The notes under the pieces are model-generated. The model had not been told where the DNA came from. It saw only the letters and a list, made by a program, of their open reading frames with translations, and did not search any database. This document shows positions 16,374 to 24,710 of a DNA stretch of 64,000 bases, in pieces. Source of the DNA: Bog-756 sp052326605 (GTDB taxonomy: Bacteria; Actinomycetota; Acidimicrobiia; Acidimicrobiales; RAAP-2); contig JBKQMB010000005.1 of NCBI GenBank assembly GCA_052326605.1, positions 1 through 64,000 of the forward strand, in the 5' to 3' direction. Numbering within the stretch: position 1 is the first letter of the stretch; each line of letters opens with the position of its first letter. A program made the position numbers and the translations under genes.

Positions 16374-17116
16374 CGGACGGTCGGGTGCGGAAGCAGCGTG
16401 ATCCGGGCGTCTGGGGCCGTCCGTTCATCCAGGTAGGCGGCCAGCCTCCTGTAGACCTTCTTGCCTGCCATCGTCTCGAGCTCGGTCCGCATGGTGACGT
16501 AGACCGGTGCGTGCCCGATGAAGGCAGCCGGATCCTCGGTGCACCACCAGTGGAATTCCTCCCCACCGTCGCCCCAGTGCCGGCGGTCCCACTGCCGGAT
16601 CACCGACGTGACGCGCCCGTCGGGCGAGGTCTCGTCCTCGCGCCGCAGGGGTAGCTGCCAGCACACCTCCGGTTTGAGCTCGACGTGGCTGCGCCCCTGT
16701 GCCGCGGCGGCCAGGTGCAGCGCGCAACCGGGCCCGGCCGGGAACCCGGGGCGGTTGAGGAAGATGCAGGCGTCCTCCACCAGGCGGGTTCCGAGGTCGC
16801 CGTCGGGCAGCTTCTTGACCACCCCCTTCTGGCCCTGCCTGTGGAACTGCCAGATGTCCGGCGACAGTGTGGCTGCGGCCTGCTCCACGGTGCGTGCGTC
16901 CTTCTTGCCGGTGAAGTGGGCGCCGTAGGAGCAGCAGCCCTGCATCAGCTCCGGCGCCGGGCCGGTCAGCACCCCCTGGCACCCGTGCCCGAAGATGCAC
17001 GTCCAGCGGCTGGTCAGAAAGGTGACGTCGAAGAGCCAGGTGCGCTCCTCGCCGGGGTCGTCGAAGCTGACCCACTCGTGGGTTTCGGCCGGGACGTGCT
17101 CCTTGGATGTCGACAC
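16367..17116 (-). CDS. Conserved actinobacterial cysteine-cluster protein
   Basis: A 249-residue protein starting VSTSKEHVPAETHEWVSFDD. Conserved-looking cysteines occur in CIFGHGCQGV, MQGCCSYGAHF, DACIFLNRPG, GCALHLAA and EVCWQLPLRR, a pattern reminiscent of proteins that hold a metal or Fe-S centre through a CxxxC/CC cluster (YkgJ-like). FHWWCTEDP adds another Cys. I recall similar proteins as widespread in actinobacteria but not a defined function. GTG 17116 is preferred; it is divergent from nfuA with a shared 18-bp promoter region. Confidence 0.75.
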   Translation of the reverse strand: MSTSKEHVPAETHEWVSFDDPGEERTWLFDVTFLTSRWTCIFGHGCQGVLTGPAPELMQGCCSYGAHFTGKKDARTVEQAAATLSPDIWQFHRQGQKGVVKKLPDGDLGTRLVEDACIFLNRPGFPAGPGCALHLAAAAQGRSHVELKPEVCWQLPLRREDETSPDGRVTSVIRQWDRRHWGDGGEEFHWWCTEDPAAFIGHAPVYVTMRTELETMAGKKVYRRLAAYLDERTAPDARITLLPHPTVRR

Positions 17117-17134
17117 CGCCTTATGATGACAGGC
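17117..17134. promoter_or_regulatory. Compact divergent promoter between cysteine protein and nfuA
   Basis: Only 18 bp separate the two start codons. TATGAT (17122-17127) is a near-perfect -10 box seven bases from the nfuA ATG. The same bases read as CATCAT (17123-17128) on the other strand, six bases from the GTG. Both genes lack Shine-Dalgarno sequences, so both may be leaderless. Confidence 0.5.
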
Positions 17135-17791
17135 ATGAGTGAAGACCGTGAGGACATGCGTCCGGTGCTGACGATCACCGGCGAGGCGCGTGCCACCGTG
17201 CTCGAGGTCCTGGCCAACGAGTCCGAGTCGGACCCCCTGGCCCTGTGGCTCGAGGTCAACGGCGTGAGCAACGGTGCCTACGCCTACGACATGTACTTGC
17301 AGGCACTCTCCGACGCCACCACCGGTGACGTCGTGCAGCACGACGACGAGTTGCCGGTCGTGGTCCCCGAACCGAGTGTCGGCCGGCTCCAGGGGGCGAC
17401 CCTCGACTTCGTCACCGACGCCTCCGGTGAGGGCGGACTGGTGATCGTGAACCCGAACACCCCTTCCGCTCCGACCCTCAAGGGCATGGCCTCGACTCCG
17501 GAGGTCGACCTCTCCGATCCGTTGGCCCGCCGGGTCGTCTCGGTGCTGGAGGAACAGGTGAACCCGAGCATCGCCTCCCACGGGGGCCGGGCCGATCTGG
17601 TGGCCGTCGAGGCGGCTTCGGTCTATCTGCGACTCAGCGGTGGGTGTCAAGGGTGCGGGATGGCCAAGGCCACCCTGTCGCAGGGGATCGAGGTGATCCT
17701 TCGTGAGGCCATCCCCGAGATCGCCAACATCGTCGACGTCACCGACCATGCCGACGGCACCGATCCCTACTACGAGCCGGCCCACAGCTAG
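17135..17791 (+). CDS. nfuA: NfuA-like Fe-S cluster carrier protein
   Basis: A 218-residue two-domain protein. The N-terminal half (about 1-100) resembles the A-type HesB/IscA fold but has no cluster cysteines, as in NfuA. The C-terminal NifU domain (about 125-205) ends with the cluster-binding GGCQGCGMAKATL. NfuA proteins receive and deliver 4Fe-4S clusters to target enzymes. ATG 17135 is chosen; another ATG at 17126 lies within the -10 box. It is transcribed divergently from a cysteine-cluster protein, which may be relevant to Fe-S biology, although that link is only positional. Confidence 0.87.
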   Translation: MSEDREDMRPVLTITGEARATVLEVLANESESDPLALWLEVNGVSNGAYAYDMYLQALSDATTGDVVQHDDELPVVVPEPSVGRLQGATLDFVTDASGEGGLVIVNPNTPSAPTLKGMASTPEVDLSDPLARRVVSVLEEQVNPSIASHGGRADLVAVEAASVYLRLSGGCQGCGMAKATLSQGIEVILREAIPEIANIVDVTDHADGTDPYYEPAHS

Positions 17792-17812
17792 TCACCACCG
17801 GTCGACACGGTC

Positions 17813-17832
17813 GCCGAGGGCAGCGCCCCGGC
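17813..17832. terminator. Strong hairpin between convergent nfuA and GGDEF genes
   Basis: GCCG-A-GGGC (17813-17821) pairs with GCCCCGGC (17825-17832): eight base pairs with a single bulged A and a three-base loop. It is centred in the 48-bp gap between two convergent genes, so a shared terminator is likely, although no U-run follows. Confidence 0.45.
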
Positions 17833-17839
17833 AGCTCGT

Positions 17840-19546
17840 TCAAGAGGGCGTGCCGACGGAGTCGTGCATCGCATTCACGAACTCCGCGTAACAGTCCCCG
17901 CCGCGCTCCTTGGCGGCATACATGGCGAGGTCAGCGTTGATCAGCAGCTGATCGCCGGTGATGTCGGCCATGTCGAACGCGATCCCGATACTCACCGTCG
18001 CCGGCGCATCCGCGCCGGCGATCTTCAGCTTCCCGCGTGTCGCCTCGAGAATGCGCTCGGCCAAGGTGACGGCGTCATCCGGGTCAGCGAGCTCCTCGAC
18101 GAGGACGCCGAACTCGTCGCCCCCGAGGCGCGCCGCAGTGTCGGCCTTGCGCAGGCATTGGACCAGGACCCCGGCCATGGCGTGGAGGAGTTCGTCACCT
18201 GCCGAGTGCCCGAGGGTGTCGTTGACATTCTTGAAGTTGTCCACGTCGAGGAAGAGGACGGCGAGATGACCATGGGTGCGTCCGATCCGTTCCACGGCGT
18301 GCTCGAGGCGGTCCTGGAAGAGGGCCCGATTGCCGAGGTCGGTCAATGAGTCGTGGAACGCCTGGTAGGAGAGGCGTTCCTCGAGCCGTTTGCGGTCGGT
18401 CACATCACGGAAGCTCCACACGCGTCCGACGATGGTGCCGTCGACCCGTTGGGGCTTCGAGAAGCGCTCGAACACCCGGCCGTCGGTGAACTCGAGGAGG
18501 TCGTAGCTCTCGGCCTCGCGATTCTCGTAGAGCTCGTCCACCTTGGCCACGAACGAGTCCGGCTGGACCAGCTGATCGCGGACGAATGCGATCGCCGTAG
18601 GGTCGTCCCGCTGCGCCAAGATCCAGTCGGGCAGGTGCCACATCTCGGCAAACCGATTGTTGAAACTGACGAAGTGGCCATTGCCGTCGACGACGAGAAT
18701 CCCGTCGGCGGTGGCGTCCAGTGTCGCCGTCAGGAGCGAAAGGGTGTTGTGCAGTTCGGTCTCGGCAAGGTTCCGCGCCGTGATGTCGTGACCGGAGACC
18801 ACGTATCCCCCGACGGTCGGATCGTCGATGAGGTTCACGAGGGCGAGCTCGAACGGCACCGTCCCGGTGCCCCCGTGGCGCAGGAGGTCCAACGAGACGG
18901 TCACCGGAGTGGCAGCCGAGGTTCCCCGCGATGCGCGCTCCAGCGCGGATGCGACGGCTGGACGGTCTTCTTCGCACACCAGCTCGGCCAACGGTCGCCC
19001 CTCGACGAGCTCCGGGTCTTGTCCCAGCAGACGAGTGAGCGCCCCGGACACCGACTCGACGATGCCGTCCGGCGAGACCAGCATGGTGACCGCTGCCGAG
19101 TTCTGCACGAGGGATCGGAAGCGGGCGTCGTGATCGTGGACGAGCTCGAAACGTCGGCGCTGCGTCAGATCCCTCAGCACGAGGAGCACCGCGCCGTCCT
19201 CGAGCCAGGCCACCGGCGTACCGACCAGCTCCATCAGTCGCCACCCGGCGGGCGTCCGGAAGCGGATCTCGATCGGCGTACCGATCTCCTTGTTCTGCAC
19301 GCTGGTGAGCGAGCGCAGGACCAGCTCCAGGTCGTCAGGGTGGACGTAGTCGAGTCCCGACAGGCCGATCGAGTCGTTGAGCGACCGGCCGAACAGGGAC
19401 TCACCGGCGTGGTTGGCCCACCGCAGTCGGCCGCTGGAGTCGACGACGAAGACGATGTCGGGAAGGTCGCCGAGCAGCCTGGCCAGGTTTCGCTCATCGT
19501 GGGGACCCAGCACGCGGCTGGCTCGGCCGGGGCCGCTTCTGAGCAT
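17840..19546 (-). CDS. PAS-domain diguanylate cyclase
   Basis: A 568-residue soluble signalling protein. Three PAS-like sensor modules can be seen (about 20-130, 140-260 and 270-390), then a GGDEF domain (about 395-560). The active-site loop LGGDEFG is at 475-479 and an intact RxxD inhibitory site (RKAD, 466-469) lies five residues before it, so a working, product-inhibited c-di-GMP synthase is expected. No EAL or HD-GYP domain and no membrane segment are present; sensing is presumably cytoplasmic. The minus-strand frame starts at ATG 19546 and no clear ribosome site was seen. Confidence 0.9.
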   Translation of the reverse strand: MLRSGPGRASRVLGPHDERNLARLLGDLPDIVFVVDSSGRLRWANHAGESLFGRSLNDSIGLSGLDYVHPDDLELVLRSLTSVQNKEIGTPIEIRFRTPAGWRLMELVGTPVAWLEDGAVLLVLRDLTQRRRFELVHDHDARFRSLVQNSAAVTMLVSPDGIVESVSGALTRLLGQDPELVEGRPLAELVCEEDRPAVASALERASRGTSAATPVTVSLDLLRHGGTGTVPFELALVNLIDDPTVGGYVVSGHDITARNLAETELHNTLSLLTATLDATADGILVVDGNGHFVSFNNRFAEMWHLPDWILAQRDDPTAIAFVRDQLVQPDSFVAKVDELYENREAESYDLLEFTDGRVFERFSKPQRVDGTIVGRVWSFRDVTDRKRLEERLSYQAFHDSLTDLGNRALFQDRLEHAVERIGRTHGHLAVLFLDVDNFKNVNDTLGHSAGDELLHAMAGVLVQCLRKADTAARLGGDEFGVLVEELADPDDAVTLAERILEATRGKLKIAGADAPATVSIGIAFDMADITGDQLLINADLAMYAAKERGGDCYAEFVNAMHDSVGTPS

Positions 19547-19677
19547 GCTTGGAGCATCGACCGGATACCGGGGGAGCTTTAGGCTTCAGCGGGCTGGTTT
19601 GCCGGCAGAATTCCCGGTGGCGGCCGAGCCATCGGCCTCGCAATCCTCTCGTCGGCCGGGGTGGCCTCAGGCCGGAG

Positions 19678-19698
19678 ATCCCCCCTGGTGAGGGGGAT
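19678..19698 (-). terminator. Hairpin downstream of the dienelactone hydrolase gene
   Basis: ATCCCCC and GGGGGAT pair around a seven-base loop (CTGGTGA), 18 bp beyond the hydrolase stop codon on the minus strand. No U-tract follows. The remaining part of the 170-bp gap up to the GGDEF start shows nothing clear. Confidence 0.35.
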
Positions 19699-19716
19699 GC
19701 GCGTGACCTGTGGTCC

Positions 19717-20454
19717 TCACAGTGCCGGTGCGTCCAAATGGGCGTCGAGCCACTCGAGGGTCCGTCTCCAGCCGTCTACGGCAGCTTCGGGGGAGTACGA
19801 CGGCCTCGCGTCACAGTGGAAACCGTGCTCTGCCCCCGGGTACCGCACGATCTCGGTGTCGACCGGCGCGTGCGTGGCGAGCTCCTCTCTCAGCCGCTCC
19901 ACGTCCTCGACGGGGATGCCCTGGTCGGCGTCGCCGAACAGGCCCAGCCAGGGGGTGGGCATCTCCGCGACGAGACCGAGCAGCGACGGCATTGCCTCAC
20001 TCCGGCCGCTGACGATCCCTCCGCCGTAGAACCCCACGGCCGCCCCGAGGGGCATGGTGCCGGCCACGAGGAAGGTAACCCTGCCCCCCATGCAGAACCC
20101 GACCACCCCGATCCGACCGTCGGACCATCCGGCGCCCTGGAGGTACCCGACCGCGGCGCCCACGTCGTCGAGGATGCCGTCGTCGCTCAGCGCCTGCATG
20201 TGGGGCATGACCTGGCTGAAGTCGTCGTATCCGAAGGCCGGTGAGCCGGTGCGGTGGAAGAGATGGGGGGCCACGGCGTGGAAGCCGGCAGCTGCGAACC
20301 TGCGGGTCACGTCTTCGATATGGGCATTGACGCCGAATGCCTCCTGGACGACCACCACGGCGCCGCGATAGGGCGCGCCCTCGGTCTTCGGTAGCGCTTC
20401 GTAGCACGGCATGGTGCCAGCGGGGACGACGAGGTCGAAGGTGCGAGTCTCCAT
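19717..20454 (-). CDS. Dienelactone hydrolase family protein
   Basis: A 245-residue alpha/beta hydrolase of the dienelactone hydrolase family. The nucleophile is a cysteine in VGFCMGGR, the acid is in GDADQGIP, and the catalytic His is in GAEHGFHCD; the early VVVQEAFGVN segment is also characteristic (the Glu that pairs with the Cys). Members hydrolyse dienelactones or related esters; the substrate here is unknown. ATG 20454 is chosen because the protein then begins METRTFDLVVPAG as expected; upstream in-frame sequence looks non-coding. It is divergent from the prepilin peptidase gene. Confidence 0.87.
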   Translation of the reverse strand: METRTFDLVVPAGTMPCYEALPKTEGAPYRGAVVVVQEAFGVNAHIEDVTRRFAAAGFHAVAPHLFHRTGSPAFGYDDFSQVMPHMQALSDDGILDDVGAAVGYLQGAGWSDGRIGVVGFCMGGRVTFLVAGTMPLGAAVGFYGGGIVSGRSEAMPSLLGLVAEMPTPWLGLFGDADQGIPVEDVERLREELATHAPVDTEIVRYPGAEHGFHCDARPSYSPEAAVDGWRRTLEWLDAHLDAPAL

Positions 20455-20506
20455 GATCCGACCACGATGCCCGCTTCTGCGACGCCCGTCCAGTACGTTG
20501 CCAGGG

Positions 20507-21385
20507 GTGGAGACGCTGCTCATCGCCGGTTCCTCGGTGGCCGGCCTGGTCATCGGGGGTGCTCTCGATCCGATCGGCCAACAACTGGCCGATCGGAGCC
20601 GGGCGGCCGATGATCGCCGCCGGGACGAGGAACGCGCCGAGGAACGCGCCGCGCACCAGCACGCCGAGACCGCCGGGCGTACCGACATCGGCGATGCCGA
20701 GCCGGTGGCCGGGCAGCCGCAGGCGGCCGATGCGCCGCCGTCGGGACACGACACCCGGAGTGGGGTCGAGGTGCCTCAGCGGGAGGGCCGGGCCCGGGAT
20801 CTGCTGCCATCCGGCCGTTCTCCCAGCCGGATGGTGGGGTCGGCCATCGTCACCGGCGGGCTGTTCGGAGCGGCAGCCGGCCACTTCGGCGCCGACCTGG
20901 TCCTGGCGCCGTTCTGCGTCTTCTTCGCGATGCTGGTGGCGGTCTCCGTCACCGACCTCTCCCATCGGCTGGTGCCCCGTCATCTGCTCTATCCCGCGCT
21001 GGCCCTCATCGTCCCGCTGCTGGTGGCGACCTCGGCGGTGGACCACGCATGGCACAGCCTGATCGGCTCGGTCATCGCCGGAGCCGTCGCCTTCGGCATC
21101 TTCTTCCTCATCTGGTGGTTCGTCCCGCGGGGCATGGGCTTCGGCGACGTGCGCCTGGCCGGAGTCATCGGCCTGACGGTCGGCTACCTCAGCCTGCTGC
21201 ACGCCTACGTGGCCTTTCTGGCCGGGTTCGTGATCGGGATGGTGTTCGGGTTGGCGATGATGGTGGTCTCCTCGACGGGCCGCAAGACCCGGATCCCGTT
21301 CGCGCCGTCCCTCGCCGTCGGGGCGGTGATCGCCGTCCTCTGGGGCGGACACCTGGCCCAAAGCCTGTTCCATGCCGGATCTTGA
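20507..21385 (+). CDS. A24-family prepilin peptidase
   Basis: A 292-residue membrane protein. Both aspartates of the A24 peptidase active site are in place: SVTDLSHRLVP and the GxGD-type motif GMGFGDVRLAG. About six hydrophobic segments occur in the C-terminal 190 residues. A first hydrophobic segment (ETLLIAGSSVAGLVIGGALD) is followed by about 85 hydrophilic residues rich in Arg, Asp and Glu, and the cysteine-bearing N-methyltransferase domain of classical PilD is absent. Such enzymes process type IV pilin or Tad prepilins; no pilin genes lie in this window. GTG 20507 sits seven bases after TACGTT. The gene lies upstream of aroC, as in mycobacteria. Confidence 0.85.
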   Translation: METLLIAGSSVAGLVIGGALDPIGQQLADRSRAADDRRRDEERAEERAAHQHAETAGRTDIGDAEPVAGQPQAADAPPSGHDTRSGVEVPQREGRARDLLPSGRSPSRMVGSAIVTGGLFGAAAGHFGADLVLAPFCVFFAMLVAVSVTDLSHRLVPRHLLYPALALIVPLLVATSAVDHAWHSLIGSVIAGAVAFGIFFLIWWFVPRGMGFGDVRLAGVIGLTVGYLSLLHAYVAFLAGFVIGMVFGLAMMVVSSTGRKTRIPFAPSLAVGAVIAVLWGGHLAQSLFHAGS

Positions 21386-21431
21386 TCTGCGGTACCGGTG
21401 CACCTCGGGCCGGAATGCCGGTCGGCCCGAG

Positions 21432-21437
21432 TAGATT
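21432..21437 (+). promoter_or_regulatory. Candidate -10 box TAGATT for the aro operon
   Basis: TAGATT ends seven bases before the aroC ATG and there is no Shine-Dalgarno sequence, suggesting that the aro-pepQ-efp operon starts with a leaderless message. Confidence 0.45.
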
Positions 21438-21444
21438 TGCCTGA

Positions 21445-22662
21445 ATGCTGCGCTACCTGACTGCCGGTGAATCCCACGGTCGCGCCCTCGTGGTGATCGT
21501 CGAGGGTCTGCCCGCCGGCCTGCTGGTGACGGCAGGGGACATCCAGCACGGTCTCTCCCGGCGCCGCCTGGGGTTCGGTCGTGGCCCCAGGATGCGATTC
21601 GAAGTGGACGAAGTGACCCTCGTCGGGGGTATCCGCCACGGGCGGACCCTCGGGTCACCGGTGGCCATCGAGATCGCCAACACCGAATGGCCCAAGTGGG
21701 AGACCGAGATGTCGGCGAGCCCCGGGCACCCGTCGAAGATACTGACCCAGCCCCGACCCGGGCATGCCGACCTGTCGGGGATGCTCAAGTACGGCCTCAA
21801 CGACGCCCGCGACGTGCTCGAACGGGCCTCTGCTCGCGAGACGGCGGCCCGGGTGGCCGCCGGCACGCTGGCCAAGTTGTTGCTGTGGCAGATCGGTATC
21901 GACGTCATCAGCCACATCGTCCAACTCGGTCAAGAACGGGCCGCGGTCGGGCCCCGACCGGCCGTGGCCGACCTGGCCCGCATCGACGAGTCCCAGGTGC
22001 GCTGCGCCGACCCGGGCGCCGAGGCGCGGATGATCGCGGCGGTCAAGGCGGCGGCCAAGGCCGGCGACTCGTTGGGAGGCGTCGCCGAGGTGATCGCCTA
22101 CGGGGCACCGGTGGGCCTCGGGAGCCACGTGCACTGGGATCGGCGCCTCGACGCCCTGCTGGCCCAGGCTCTGATGAGCATCCAGGCGGTCAAGGCGGTC
22201 GAGTTCGGCGACGGATGGGAGGTTGCGGGGCTCCGGGGCTCCGAGGCCCACGATGCCATCCGGATCGCCAGGGACGACGAGGAAACCGCTGCGCTGCTCG
22301 GAGGGGGCTATCTGCGCGACACCAGCCGCGCCGGGGGAATCGAGGGCGGGATCTCCACCGGATCCCCCATCGTGTCCCGGGTGGCAATGAAGCCGCTGGC
22401 CAGTCTGAACCGGCCCACGCTCGGAACCGTCGACGTGGTGACCAAGGAGTCGACCGTCTCGTTCAAGGAGCGCACCGACGTCACCGCGGTGCCGGCCATG
22501 GGGGTGGTGGCCGAGACGATGACCGCCTTGGTGCTCGCCTCCGAGGCGCTCCGCAAGTTCGGCGGTGACTCGATCGAGGAGTTCCGACGCAACCGCCAGG
22601 GCTACCTGGCCTCACTGGGGGAGACCCCGTCTGCAGCACCTCCGCCGCCGGCCGATGGTTGA
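21445..22662 (+). CDS. aroC: Chorismate synthase
   Basis: A 405-residue FMN-dependent lyase making chorismate from 5-enolpyruvylshikimate-3-phosphate. Signatures: LTAGESHGRALV at the N terminus, SRRRLGFGRGPRM, RPGHADLSGMLKY, ERASARETAARVAAG, and GGISTGSPIV. Length fits the actinobacterial enzyme. It is first in a tightly overlapped operon (aroC-aroK-aroB-aroQ-pepQ-efp). Its stop overlaps the aroK start by eight bases. Chorismate is the precursor for the menaquinone genes at 3.8-9.7 kb. Confidence 0.97.
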   Translation: MLRYLTAGESHGRALVVIVEGLPAGLLVTAGDIQHGLSRRRLGFGRGPRMRFEVDEVTLVGGIRHGRTLGSPVAIEIANTEWPKWETEMSASPGHPSKILTQPRPGHADLSGMLKYGLNDARDVLERASARETAARVAAGTLAKLLLWQIGIDVISHIVQLGQERAAVGPRPAVADLARIDESQVRCADPGAEARMIAAVKAAAKAGDSLGGVAEVIAYGAPVGLGSHVHWDRRLDALLAQALMSIQAVKAVEFGDGWEVAGLRGSEAHDAIRIARDDEETAALLGGGYLRDTSRAGGIEGGISTGSPIVSRVAMKPLASLNRPTLGTVDVVTKESTVSFKERTDVTAVPAMGVVAETMTALVLASEALRKFGGDSIEEFRRNRQGYLASLGETPSAAPPPPADG

Positions 22663-23182
22663 CCGTCTCATCCTGGTGGGCATGATGGGCGCCGGGAAGA
22701 CGACCGTCGGCCGCCTGGCGGCCGAGCGTCTCGGCTGGGGGTACCTGGATTCCGACACCCAGGTGATGGCCGACACGGGGCGCACCGCCCCCGAGCTCTT
22801 CGCCGAGCGCGGCGAGGACGCTTTCCGGGCCGAGGAGACCCGCGTGCTGGTCGGAGCACTCTCCGGGGACCAACCGGTGGTGGTGTCGGCTGCGGGTGGG
22901 GTGGTCCTGTCTGAGGCCAACCGGAACCTTCTGGCCGGTTCGGGCACGGTGGTGTGGCTGCGTGCGAACCCCGCGACCCTGGCCGGCCGGGTGGGCAGTG
23001 GCGACGGGCGGCCGTTGCTCGGCGAGGATCCGGCTGGTGCCATGCGCGAGCTCGACGCCGTCCGCCGGCCCCTGTACGCATCGGTGGCGGCGGCGGTGGT
23101 GGACGTGGACGACCTCGCCCCCACCGAGGTGGTGGACCGCGTGCTCGCCGCCGCGGGCCTCGAGACCGGAGGCGGCCGATGA
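22655..23182 (+). CDS. aroK: Shikimate kinase
   Basis: A 175-residue P-loop kinase phosphorylating shikimate with ATP. The Walker A motif GMMGAGKTT is at about residues 9-17; DSDTQV binds shikimate, and SAAGGVVL and RPLLGED match the family. ATG 22655 overlaps the end of aroC by eight bases, and the stop overlaps the aroB ATG as ATGA, indicating translational coupling throughout the operon. Confidence 0.95.
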   Translation: MVDRLILVGMMGAGKTTVGRLAAERLGWGYLDSDTQVMADTGRTAPELFAERGEDAFRAEETRVLVGALSGDQPVVVSAAGGVVLSEANRNLLAGSGTVVWLRANPATLAGRVGSGDGRPLLGEDPAGAMRELDAVRRPLYASVAAAVVDVDDLAPTEVVDRVLAAAGLETGGGR

Positions 23183-24255
23183 GGTCGGTGCCCGTGGAGC
23201 TGGGGGAGCGTCGTTACGACGTCTTGATCGGCGACGATACCCGCCGGCAGTTGGCCGGCATCGTGGCTGCGGTTCTACCCGATGCCGCCCGGGCCGTCAT
23301 CGTCACCCAGGCCGGCATCGGGGTCTCCGTGGACCCGGGTATCCCGTTCGAACGGTTCACCGTGCCCGACGGGGAGCAGGCCAAGTCGCTGGCCGTGGTC
23401 GAGGACCTCTGTCGGGGCTTCGCTCGGGTCGGGCTCAGCCGATCCGATGTCGTGGTCGCCGTCGGGGGCGGGGTCGTCACCGACCTGGCCGGATTCGCCG
23501 CAGCCTCGTTCCAACGTGGGATCGCGTACGTCAACATCGCCACCTCGCTGCTCGCACAGGTGGATGCCGCCATCGGCGGCAAGACCGGCGTCAACATCCC
23601 GGAGGGGAAGAACCTGGTCGGTGCATTCTGGCAACCCAAGGCCGTCCTGTGCGACACCGAGGTCCTGTCCACCCTGCCCCCACGGGAGTGGGCGTCGGGC
23701 CGCGGCGAGATGGCCAAGTATGCGTTCCTCGGGGGCAAGGCCGGCCTCGACGACCATTCAGTGTCCTCGTTTCTGGACCTGCCGTTGGACGAACAGGTGG
23801 CCCGGTGTGTCGCCATCAAGGCCGAGGTGGTGACTGCGGACGAGCGTGAAGGCGATCGGCGGATGGTCCTCAACTACGGGCACACCCTGGCCCACGCACT
23901 CGAGGCCTCCGCCTTCGGTGCGGAGTCGGGATCCGACCTGCGGCACGGAGAGGCGGTGGCCATCGGCCTGGTCTTTGCCGGCCTGCTGGCCCGCAGGCTG
24001 GGCCGCATCGACGACGAGCGGGCAGAACTGCACCGGCAGGTGGTGGGGGCGTTCGACCTCTCGCCGCTGCTGCCGGCCGAGGTCGACCCCGGCCGGCTGT
24101 TGTCCTTCATGTCCCGGGACAAGAAGGCGAAACACGATCTAACGTTCGTGCTGGACGGCCCCGATGGCGTCGAGGTCGTGCGTGGCATCGACGGGTCCGA
24201 TGTGGTCGCTACCCTTGCAGAGATGCAGCATCGAGGGGGTGGTAGAGGACAGTGA
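23179..24255 (+). CDS. aroB: 3-Dehydroquinate synthase
   Basis: A 358-residue NAD- and metal-dependent enzyme converting DAHP to 3-dehydroquinate. It shows the NAD-binding GGGVVTDLAGFAAAS, the substrate segment INIATSLLAQVDAAIGGKTGVN, and metal ligands in the Glu of EMAKYAFL-type and NYGHTLAHALE regions. Length is typical. It starts in an ATGA overlap with aroK and ends in a GTGA overlap with aroQ. Confidence 0.96.
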   Translation: MRSVPVELGERRYDVLIGDDTRRQLAGIVAAVLPDAARAVIVTQAGIGVSVDPGIPFERFTVPDGEQAKSLAVVEDLCRGFARVGLSRSDVVVAVGGGVVTDLAGFAAASFQRGIAYVNIATSLLAQVDAAIGGKTGVNIPEGKNLVGAFWQPKAVLCDTEVLSTLPPREWASGRGEMAKYAFLGGKAGLDDHSVSSFLDLPLDEQVARCVAIKAEVVTADEREGDRRMVLNYGHTLAHALEASAFGAESGSDLRHGEAVAIGLVFAGLLARRLGRIDDERAELHRQVVGAFDLSPLLPAEVDPGRLLSFMSRDKKAKHDLTFVLDGPDGVEVVRGIDGSDVVATLAEMQHRGGGRGQ

Positions 24256-24710
24256 CGAGCAGCAGGTTGATCGTGTTGTTGTCCGGACCGAATCTCAATC
24301 TCCTGGGCGAGCGCGAGCCGGTCGTCTACGGGTCCGACACTCTCGACGAACACGTCGCCGCGGCCCGTGCCGCAGCGGAGGAACTCGGATACACACTCGA
24401 GCACTTCCAAACGAATCACGAGGGCGCACTGGTGGAGGCCGTCCATGCGGCTCGAGGCCGGGCGGACGCCATCATCGTCAACGCGGGGGCACTCTCGCAC
24501 ACCTCGTGGTCGCTCCACGATGCCCTGGCTGCGTTCGCCGGCGTGGTGGTGGAACTCCATCTCTCCAACCCGGCGGCCCGCGAGCCGTTCCGGCATGTCT
24601 CCACGATCGCACCAGTAGCCGACGGATCCATCGCCGGCTTCGGAGGGCTGGGCTATCCCCTGGCCGTCGAGGCAGTGGTCTGGTTGCTCAACGCGACCCG
24701 CGTGCAGTGA
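24252..24710 (+). CDS. aroQ: Type II 3-dehydroquinate dehydratase
   Basis: A 152-residue type II dehydroquinase, normally a dodecamer. The motifs are LSGPNLNLLGEREP, with the catalytic Tyr in PVVYGS, QTNHEGALV, INAGALSHTSWSLHDAL-type segment, and ELHLSNPAAREPFRH with the catalytic His region. GTG start overlaps the aroB stop (GTGA) and its own stop overlaps the pepQ GTG. Confidence 0.95.
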   Translation: MTSSRLIVLLSGPNLNLLGEREPVVYGSDTLDEHVAAARAAAEELGYTLEHFQTNHEGALVEAVHAARGRADAIIVNAGALSHTSWSLHDALAAFAGVVVELHLSNPAAREPFRHVSTIAPVADGSIAGFGGLGYPLAVEAVVWLLNATRVQ

